Source of the DNA: Stenotrophomonas maltophilia
Lineage (GTDB): Bacteria > Pseudomonadota > Gammaproteobacteria > Xanthomonadales > Xanthomonadaceae
Direction: 5' to 3'
Assembly (NCBI RefSeq): GCF_023518235.1
Contig: NZ_CP090423.1
Coordinates: 3,427,001-3,491,000 of the forward strand
DNA: 64,000 bases
Position 1 is the stretch's first letter. Every line of letters starts with the position of its first letter. The notes under the pieces are model-generated. The model was not told where the DNA came from, did not search any database, and worked only from the letters and a program-made list of their open reading frames with translations. A program made the translations under genes and the position numbers. Below, in pieces: positions 55,712 through 61,215 of this stretch.

Positions 55712-56836
55712 CTACCTGATCGTCACCAGCTGCTTCAGCACGCCGTCCAGGCCGCCGAACACGGTGAGCTTGTCGATCTTCTCGGTGACCTTCTCCAGCG
55801 CCTCCAGTTCCTTCAAGCGCATCAGCACCGGGTTGTCCTCGATCAGCTTTGCGGTGTTGAGCTGCGAACGCGTGGCGTTGGCCTCCTCGCGGCGACGGAT
55901 CACGCTGGCCTGGGCCTGCTTCTCGGCCAGTACCACGCCGTTGAGGATCTCCTTCATCTCGCCCGGCAGGATCACGTCCTTGATGCCGACGCCGAGCAGG
56001 CGTACACCGTGGCCCTCGATCGCGGCCTGCACATGGGCGGCGATCTCGCCGTCCAGCGCCGCCTTGTCACCCAGCAGCTCGTCCAGGCTGCGTGCGGCGA
56101 TCGCCTGGCGCAGGCCGAACTGCAGCTGCCGATAGATGAACTCATCGGCATTGCTCAGCGTGCGGTGTGCACGCACCGGGTCGACCACCTGCACGGTCGC
56201 GGCCAGGTTCACCCGCAGGGTCACCTTGTCGCGGCTCAACAGCTCCTGGCCGGACACGTCCAGCGAACGCGTACGCAGCTCCACACGCTCCACCGACACG
56301 TTGCCGTTGAAGTTCCAGAATGCGTGCAGGCCGGCGCCCAGCGTCTGCCGCAGCGTGCCATCGATGAACAGCAGGCCGACCGACTCGCTCGGCACGGTGC
56401 TGATCACCGCCACACGCGGCAGCACGCCCAGCTGACCCAGGCGCTGCTGCACCTCCACCGGCACGTACGGCTCGTCACCCAGCGCCAGCACGCGCACCTG
56501 GGTGTCGACCGAACCGCGCCAGTACAGACGGCGGCTGCCCGGCGGCAGGACCTCGTCGATGCGGCCGTTGCGCAGCAGCAGGCCGACCTCCCCGGCGCCG
56601 ACGTCGGCCAGCACGAGGTGCGTGTCCAGCGTTGCGCCAAGCGCTTCGATCAGGCTGTCCTGGTCGTTGCCGGTGTAGGCCGCGCCCTTCGATGCGCTGT
56701 GAATGTCCACCTGCGGGCGGCCGCCGAACAGCGACAGGCGATGCACACCCGGCAGCAGGATCTGCTGGAAACGACGGTTGCGATACACCAGGCCGCGCTC
56801 GCCGTCGCCGATCACGACCTTGATGGTCCAGAACAT
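55712..56836 (-). CDS. slipin/SPFH-domain protein of the rtcB operon
   Basis: A 374-residue SPFH protein. Unlike most slipins it has no N-terminal membrane helix. It starts with a beta module of about 135 residues (MFWTIKVVIGDGERGLVYRN and a repeat of the GERGLVYRN idea as AGEVGLLLRNGRIDEV). The SPFH domain follows (SVGLLFIDGTLRQTLGAGLH, VELRTRSLDVSGQELLSRDK) and then a helical tail rich in AEKQAQASVIRRREEANATR. SPFH genes next to rtcB recur in bacterial RNA-repair operons. Its role there is unproven. The ATG at 56836 has GGGGAG upstream. Confidence 0.88.
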   Translation of the reverse strand: MFWTIKVVIGDGERGLVYRNRRFQQILLPGVHRLSLFGGRPQVDIHSASKGAAYTGNDQDSLIEALGATLDTHLVLADVGAGEVGLLLRNGRIDEVLPPGSRRLYWRGSVDTQVRVLALGDEPYVPVEVQQRLGQLGVLPRVAVISTVPSESVGLLFIDGTLRQTLGAGLHAFWNFNGNVSVERVELRTRSLDVSGQELLSRDKVTLRVNLAATVQVVDPVRAHRTLSNADEFIYRQLQFGLRQAIAARSLDELLGDKAALDGEIAAHVQAAIEGHGVRLLGVGIKDVILPGEMKEILNGVVLAEKQAQASVIRRREEANATRSQLNTAKLIEDNPVLMRLKELEALEKVTEKIDKLTVFGGLDGVLKQLVTIR

Positions 56837-57188
56837 GGGAGTCTCCCCTTGTATGGCTCTGGTGATTCGACCCGATGGAATGAATGCCATGACCCGGGTC
56901 GAACAGGTCGTGGCAGGGCCGGCGGCACACGCTGCGCCGCCGGCGGAAGAGGGCGGCCATCGGCGGACGGTCCGCGCGCGGAGCCTGCGGTGCGTCATCG
57001 CCCTCGCTACCCTTCCTGCCGGCAGACAGCACCGGAGCCGAACGGGGCAATGGGAGTGACAGGCCGAGGCCCGGCGTGCGGTCCGTTGCCGTTCCTGTGG
57101 CGCCCGGAGGCGTTCGCAGGACCGGCGACGATGGCCGCTGGGGCTTGCGCCCCGGGTGTTGCTTCTGGTCATGACGTGGAAGGTCATG
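56837..57188 (-). other. 352-nt leader between tRNA-like modules and slipin gene
   Basis: No protein-coding frame fits. Reading the minus strand, a GGGGC-GCAA-GCCCC hairpin stands about 35 nt after the last tRNA-like module, and GC-rich stems fill the rest. A weak T-arm-like stretch (GGGTCGAATCACC) occurs near 56850-56865 but without other tRNA parts. The leader probably belongs to the slipin-rtcB transcript. Confidence 0.45.
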
Positions 57189-57261
57189 TGGTTGGAGTGG
57201 GAGTCGAACCCACGACAGACGGAATCAGGATCCGTTGCTCTATCCCTACTGAGCTATCCAG
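57189..57261 (-). ncRNA. tRNA-like module 2, nearly complete, short acceptor stem
   Basis: A 73-nt minus-strand element with a D arm (GCTC/GAGC, loop AGTAGGGATA), an anticodon arm (ACGGA/TCCGT, loop TCCTGAT), the variable loop CTGTC, a T arm (GTGGG TTCGACT CCCAC) and an encoded CCA end. The loop reads CTG at positions 34-36, as tRNA-Gln does, but has C at position 33 where T is nearly universal. The acceptor stem has only 4 pairs (TGGA/TCCA) and not 7. A normal translating tRNA is therefore unlikely. The element lies in sense orientation upstream of slipin and rtcB. Confidence 0.75.
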
Positions 57262-57320
57262 TGGTGAACCGCGCGGAATCGAACCGCGTGCCGGCGAACC
57301 GGCGCCTGCCTCCAGCAGGC
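57262..57320 (-). ncRNA. tRNA-like module 1, 3' half only
   Basis: This minus-strand element ends in CCA exactly one base before module 2 begins. It has an anticodon-like arm (GCCTG/CAGGC with loop CTGGAGG, GGA at the anticodon place), a long variable arm GCCGG-TTCG-CCGGC as in tRNA-Ser, and a T arm CGCGG TTCGATT CCGCG followed by CGGTTC-A-CCA. I find no D arm and no 5' acceptor strand upstream. It looks like a tRNA-Ser-like 3' part kept without its 5' part. Confidence 0.6.
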
Positions 57321-57430
57321 GATCCAGGCGATGGCATGTCCGCGACCTCCGGCATACGCCACGGCAACGCCGCGCGCACCAGCCCGTGGTTGAAACGGGA
57401 CCGTTGGTAGTCGAGGGTGCAGGCCACCGA

Positions 57431-57450
57431 CATTATCGCGAGCGATAATG
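57431..57450. promoter_or_regulatory. perfect 20-bp palindrome upstream of the tRNA-like/slipin/rtcB unit
   Basis: CATTATCGCGAGCGATAATG has perfect 9-bp arms around GA. A related half (GATAATG as AGATAATG) follows at about 57465-57472. It stands about 110 bp before the first tRNA-like module and is AT-richer than its surroundings. It is probably a dimer-binding operator at the promoter of the unit. The GATAAT inside can also serve as a -10. Confidence 0.65.
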
Positions 57451-57591
57451 TTTGGGTGCGATGCAGATAATGTCCAGGCGTTGCCATTGGCACGAAGAAA
57501 ATCCTCCGGCGCGGCGGGAAAACCTGGGTCAGTGCGTGGCGGGCTGCCGCGCGGGGTGCAGTTCTGGCATCGCGGGTCCTTGTGTCGACGC

Positions 57592-57629
57592 AAACGAAAA
57601 CGCCCCCGGGACTTGCGTTCCGAGGGCGT
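57592..57629 (-). terminator. Rho-independent terminator, minus strand
   Basis: On the minus strand ACGCCCTCGG pairs with CCGGGGGCGT (one G-T pair) and is followed by TTTTCGTTTG. It would end a short minus-strand transcript that starts between about 57850 and 57780 and keep it separate from the slipin-rtcB unit. Confidence 0.75.
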
Positions 57630-57640
57630 CGTCAAGCCTC

Positions 57641-57663
57641 GGAGATCGGGGTGGCCGATCTCC
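57641..57663. other. perfect hairpin before the terminator
   Basis: GGAGATCGG and CCGATCTCC flank a 5-base loop, 12 bp upstream (minus strand) of the terminator. Together they give the putative small transcript a two-hairpin 3' end. Confidence 0.5.
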
Positions 57664-57675
57664 GCAGGGCGGGTA

Positions 57676-57777
57676 TCAGGCCGTTGTCAGCTGGATTTCC
57701 TTGCCGAACGCGCGCACCAGCACGTCCATGCGCAGGCATGGCAGCAGTTTGGCGATGGCGACGGAATGCGCGTTCAA
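57676..57777 (-). CDS. possible 33-residue small protein
   Basis: A TTG at 57777 opens a frame reading MNAHSVAIAKLLPCLRMDVL and then VRAFGKEIQLTTA. Third codon positions are nearly all G or C, as in real genes here, and a two-hairpin terminator follows. The frame stays open upstream without a good start codon, and the ribosome binding site is weak, so it could also be the end of a decayed gene or a chance frame inside a small RNA. Confidence 0.3.
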   Translation of the reverse strand: MNAHSVAIAKLLPCLRMDVLVRAFGKEIQLTTA

Positions 57778-57807
57778 GGGAGGTTTCCAGTGGTTGTTGA
57801 AACGAGG

Positions 57808-57840
57808 TGCGCACGATAAACCACGATTTAGTCGTGCGCA
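57808..57840. other. long inverted repeat in an AT-rich patch
   Basis: TGCGCACGATAAA pairs with TTTA-G-TCGTGCGCA (one bulged base) around the loop CCACGA. The CACGA word occurs both in the arm and in the loop. An AT-rich stretch (57841-57872) adjoins it. It may be an operator or the 5' hairpin of the putative minus-strand small transcript. Confidence 0.5.
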
Positions 57841-57879
57841 ACCATTTTGTTCAATTATTTTCTTCGGTATGGGTGCAAT

Positions 57880-57902
57880 GCCGGCCAGCGGCCGGCACTA
57901 CC
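57880..57902. repeat. SMAG-type stem-loop
   Basis: TGCCGGCCAGCGGCCGGCAC followed by TAC, directly at the 3' end of the aldo/keto reductase gene. Confidence 0.78.
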
Positions 57903-57907
57903 AGGTC

Positions 57908-58864
57908 TCACGCTTCCGTGCTGGCGGCGTCCAGTTGCGCGACATCCTGCACGCTCAGCGACAGGCTCGCCGCCGCCAGCAGCTCGTGCAGCTGCTCGAC
58001 GCCGGTGGCGCTGACGATCGGCGCGGTGATCGACGGACGCGCGATCTGCCACGCCAGCGCGATCTGCGCGGCGGTCGCTCGGTGCTTGCTGGCCACGTCA
58101 TCCAGCGCCTGCAGGATGCGCAGGCCGCGCGGGTTGAGATAGCGCTTCACCACCGTCTCGCCACGCGCCGGGCTCTTGGCCGCATCGGCCGGCGTGCGGT
58201 ACTTGCCGCTGAGGAAGCCGCTGGCCAACGCGTAGTAACCGATCACGCCGATCTGTTCGCGCTGCACCAGCGGTTCCAGCTCGCTTTCGTAGCCGGCACG
58301 GTCGTACAGGTTGTACTCCGGCTGCAGGGTTTCGTAACGCGGCAGCTTGTAGTCGGTGGACACCTTCAGCGCATCGGCCAGGCGCGTGGCGCTGTAGTTG
58401 GAGGCACCGATGGCGCGCACCTTGCCGGCTTCGATCAGGCGACCGAAGGCGGCCAGCGTGGCCTCCAGCGGTGTGGATTCGTCGTCCTCGTGGGCCTGGT
58501 ACAGATCGATCACGTCGGTCTGCAGCCGGCGCAGCGAATCTTCCACGGCGGCATTGATGTTGTCCGGGGTCAGGCCGGGGCGTTCGGCCCATTTGGCCAC
58601 CTTGGTCGCCAGCACCACCTTGTCGCGCTTGCCGCTGCGCGCGAACCACTTGCCGATCAGCGTTTCCGATTCGCCGCCGGCATTGCCGGGCACCCAGGCC
58701 GAATACACATCGGCCGTGTCGACCAGGTTGAAGCCGGCATCGACGAAGGCGTCGAGCAGGGCGAAGCTGGCCCTTTCATCGGCGCTCCAGCCGAACACGT
58801 TGCCGCCGAAGGCGAGCGGACGTACATGCAGGCCGGAACGGCCCAGTTCGCGGGTTGCCGTCAT
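57908..58864 (-). CDS. aldo/keto reductase, YajO/AKR11-13 like
   Basis: A 318-residue NAD(P)H-dependent reductase with the catalytic set Asp (NLVDTADVYSAW), Tyr in the same segment, Lys (LATKVAKW) and His (LYQAHEDD, shifted as usual in this subgroup). The cofactor site is seen in IVSATGVEQLHELL. The true start is the ATG at 58864; the longer frame upstream overlaps the divergent promoter region. The substrate is unknown, and oxidative aldehyde stress is a common role. Confidence 0.9.
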   Translation of the reverse strand: MTATRELGRSGLHVRPLAFGGNVFGWSADERASFALLDAFVDAGFNLVDTADVYSAWVPGNAGGESETLIGKWFARSGKRDKVVLATKVAKWAERPGLTPDNINAAVEDSLRRLQTDVIDLYQAHEDDESTPLEATLAAFGRLIEAGKVRAIGASNYSATRLADALKVSTDYKLPRYETLQPEYNLYDRAGYESELEPLVQREQIGVIGYYALASGFLSGKYRTPADAAKSPARGETVVKRYLNPRGLRILQALDDVASKHRATAAQIALAWQIARPSITAPIVSATGVEQLHELLAAASLSLSVQDVAQLDAASTEA

Positions 58865-59033
58865 GGACACGGACTCCTTGGGGGAAGTGCTCCAGAATAG
58901 AGCGCGTTGTGTGACCGTGCTGCGGCGGTGGCCACAAAACAGTGTTCCGCAACGCGCACGTCGATAACGTTTTGTGAACACCTGGGGCGCTGCGGCTGCT
59001 AGTCTCGCCGCATCTTCCGCTGGAGTCGCTCCG

Positions 59034-59891
59034 ATGATGCCTGCTTCGTCCCTGCGTGGTTGCCGCCTGCTGCTTGCTTCGGCCCTGCTTGCCGCTGTTC
59101 CCGCATTCGCCGCACCGGCCTCGGTGGCACCGGCGAAGATCCAGGTTTCGCCGGCCATCGATGCGGCGGTGAAGGCGCCGACCCGCGATGCCAACAATGC
59201 CAAGCGCGACACCTATCGCCATCCCGCGCAGACGCTGTCGTTCTTCAGGGTCGCACCGGAGAAGACCGTCATCGAGATCACCCCCGGCAACGGCTGGTAC
59301 TCGGAAATCCTGGCGCCGCTGCTGCATGACAAGGGCCAGTACATCGCCGCCGTGGTCGATCCGATGGCGGTGGCCGAAGGTCGTGGCCGCGATTACCAGC
59401 AACGCAGCCGCGACAGCCTGGAAAAGAAGTACGCCGCTGCACCGGCGCAGTTCGGCAAGACCGCCGTGGTGGCCTACGATCCGGCCAAGCCGGTGTTCGG
59501 CCCCGCCAATTCGGCCGACGTGGTGCTGACCTTCCGCAACGTGCACAACTGGCGCAAGGCCGGCCAGGCCCAGGGCATGTTCCAGGGCTTCTTCAACGTG
59601 CTCAAGCCGGGCGGCGTGCTGGGCGTGGTTGAGCATCGCGCCAAGGCCGACGTGGCCGACGACGATGACACCGGCTATGTCGGCCAGCAGCAGGTGATCG
59701 CGATGGCCGAGACCGCCGGTTTCAAGCTGGATGCGCGCAGCGAGGTCAACGCCAACCCGCGTGACACCAAGGACCACCCGAACGGCGTGTGGACGCTGCC
59801 GCCGACCAACCAGCACGACAAGGCCGACGACGCGAAGTACCAGGCGATCGGCGAAAGCGACCGCATGACCCTGCGCTTCATCAAGCCGTAA
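59034..59891 (+). CDS. secreted methyltransferase-like protein
   Basis: A 285-residue protein with a signal peptide (CRLLLASALLAAVPAFA) followed by a class I SAM methyltransferase fold. Motif I is VIEITPGNGWYSEIL, less glycine-rich than the usual ExGxGxG, followed by VVDPMAVAEGRG, then TFRNVHNWRKAGQ and LKPGGVLGVVEHR. Periplasmic SAM enzymes are odd because SAM is cytoplasmic, yet this exported family is widespread in proteobacteria. The function is unknown. The ATG at 59034 or the one at 59037 starts it. Confidence 0.85.
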   Translation: MMPASSLRGCRLLLASALLAAVPAFAAPASVAPAKIQVSPAIDAAVKAPTRDANNAKRDTYRHPAQTLSFFRVAPEKTVIEITPGNGWYSEILAPLLHDKGQYIAAVVDPMAVAEGRGRDYQQRSRDSLEKKYAAAPAQFGKTAVVAYDPAKPVFGPANSADVVLTFRNVHNWRKAGQAQGMFQGFFNVLKPGGVLGVVEHRAKADVADDDDTGYVGQQQVIAMAETAGFKLDARSEVNANPRDTKDHPNGVWTLPPTNQHDKADDAKYQAIGESDRMTLRFIKP

Positions 59892-59909
59892 GGGGGCAGC
59901 GCTGACCCT

Positions 59910-59988
59910 GTAGAGCCGAGCCCATGCTCGGCTCATCGCGCGCAGCGCGACAGGGAACAACAGCCGCCGAGCACGGGCTCGGCACTAC
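59910..59988. repeat. SMAG-type inverted pair
   Basis: GTAGAGCCGAGCCCATGCTC and the facing GAGCACGGGCTCGGCACTAC, about 30 bp apart, between the methyltransferase-like and rluE genes. Confidence 0.85.
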
Positions 59989-60049
59989 AGGGACGTGGCG
60001 CGTGGCGCGGCGTGGGACAATGTGCCATCCGCCGCCTGCCGTGCCCGCA

Positions 60050-60589
60050 ATGCTGATCGCCTTCAACAAGCCCTTCAACGTGCTCTGCCAGTTCACCGAC
60101 CGCAGCGTGCCGCCGCGGCCGACGCTGGCCGGGTTCGGCCTGCCGCCGCGCGTGTATGCCGCTGGCCGGCTCGACCATGACAGCGAGGGCCTGCTGCTGC
60201 TGACCGACAACGGCACGCTGGCGCACAAGCTGACCGACCCGAAGCACAAGGCCAACAAGACCTACTGGGTGCAGGTGGAAGGCACGCCCAGCGATGAGCA
60301 GCTGCAACAGCTGCGCGACGGCGTGGTTCTCAACGACGGGCCGACGCTGCCGGCGAAGATCGAGCGCCTCGATCCGGCGCCGTCGCTGTGGACACGTGAT
60401 CCGCCGGTGCGCTTCCGCAAGACCGTGCCCGACAGCTGGCTGGCGATCACGATCCGTGAGGGCCGCAACCGGCAGGTGCGCCGGATGACCGCAGCGGTGA
60501 ACCTGCCGACGCTGCGCCTGGTGCGCGTATCGATGGGGCCGTACCGGCTGGACGATCTGCAGCCGGGACAGTGGCGGCAGATCGGCTGA
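60050..60589 (+). CDS. rluE: 23S rRNA pseudouridine synthase, RluE type
   Basis: A 179-residue RsuA/RluE-family enzyme without the N-terminal S4 domain, as in RluE. The catalytic Asp lies in AGRLDHDSEGLLLLT (about 44), with LIAFNKPFNVLCQF at the start and IREGRNRQVRRMTAAV near 145. RluE makes pseudouridine at position 2457 (E. coli numbering) of 23S rRNA. The ATG at 60050 fits the family start. A strong hairpin follows. Confidence 0.92.
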   Translation: MLIAFNKPFNVLCQFTDRSVPPRPTLAGFGLPPRVYAAGRLDHDSEGLLLLTDNGTLAHKLTDPKHKANKTYWVQVEGTPSDEQLQQLRDGVVLNDGPTLPAKIERLDPAPSLWTRDPPVRFRKTVPDSWLAITIREGRNRQVRRMTAAVNLPTLRLVRVSMGPYRLDDLQPGQWRQIG

Positions 60590-60596
60590 AACAGAA

Positions 60597-60626
60597 AGGG
60601 CCGGAGGCCTTGTGGCGTCCGGCCCT
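60597..60626 (+). terminator. hairpin after rluE
   Basis: AGGGCCGGA and TCCGGCCCT form 9-bp arms around a 12-base loop, 7 bp after the stop. There is no T tract; termination strength is uncertain. Confidence 0.55.
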
Positions 60627-60636
60627 CACAGGCTGA

Positions 60637-60674
60637 TGGGGTCAGAGGCCTTCCGCAGGAAGGGGTCTGACCCA
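60637..60674. repeat. GGGGTCAGA-type palindrome
   Basis: TGGGGTCAGAGGCCTTCC pairs with GGAAGGGGTCTGACCCA, with small mismatches, between the convergent rluE and the small membrane-protein gene. Confidence 0.75.
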
Positions 60675-60683
60675 CTCGGCAAC

Positions 60684-61055
60684 TCAGGCGTCGCTGCCGA
60701 TGTCGCTGTGCTCGTCAACCACGGTGGCATTGCGACGGTCACGTGCACTGATGCGATGCGCCTGGCCATCCACCACCTGGCCATTGGCGGCCTTCTTCTG
60801 CTGCTTGCGGTACAGCGCATAGCCGAGCAGGCCCACACCCACCGCTGCAGCGGCCACGGCCACCGCCGGGTTGCGGCGCACGAACTTGGTGGCGGCCTTG
60901 CCGCCGGTCTTTACCGCGCCGATGGCGGCACCGGTCTTGATCCAGTCCGCATTGCGCAGGCTGCCACCGGCGCTCTTCAGGCCATCGCCGGCCGTGTGGG
61001 CCAGTTCCAGGGCGCGCTCCAGAGCGCGGTCGGTGATTACGGTCAGCTTGCTCAT
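60684..61055 (-). CDS. small single-span membrane protein of unknown function
   Basis: A 123-residue protein. An N-terminal amphipathic helix (TVITDRALERALELAHTAGD) is followed by one membrane segment (AVAVAAAAVGVGLLGYALY) and a basic then acidic tail ending DEHSDIGSDA. There is no recognised family. It is probably anchored in the inner membrane with both ends polar. It is alone in its transcription unit. Confidence 0.7.
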   Translation of the reverse strand: MSKLTVITDRALERALELAHTAGDGLKSAGGSLRNADWIKTGAAIGAVKTGGKAATKFVRRNPAVAVAAAAVGVGLLGYALYRKQQKKAANGQVVDGQAHRISARDRRNATVVDEHSDIGSDA

Positions 61056-61171
61056 GCGGGGGTCCTTTGCCTCGGGTCGAAGTCCAGTGTCGCGTGTTGC
61101 CCGTAAACGGTATGTCAGTCGGCGTCGCGCGTGGCGTGACTCTACCGCAGCCATTCAGGATCGGGCAGGGT

Positions 61172-61210
61172 GGGCTCGGATCCCATTGCGATGCAATGGG
61201 ATCCGACCCC
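61172..61210. repeat. GGGGTCAGA-type palindrome, variant core
   Basis: GGATCCCATTGC and GCAATGGGATCC pair inside GGGCTC...GACCCC ends. It lies at the 3' end of hrpB and differs in the core from the other four copies. Confidence 0.75.
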
Positions 61211-61215
61211 GCCCC

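Noticed and set aside
56850..56890. A third tRNA-like remnant near the slipin start
   Set aside because: Only a T-loop-like string is seen; stems do not pair well and no CCA follows.
57189..57261. A functional tRNA-Gln gene
   Set aside because: The loop has CTG at the anticodon place, but the acceptor stem has only four pairs and position 33 is C. I treat it as tRNA-like.
57340..57880. A sigma-54 promoter for the slipin-rtcB unit
   Set aside because: I looked on the minus strand for GG and GC at -24/-12 spacing (TGGCAC-N5-TTGC) and found no acceptable match.
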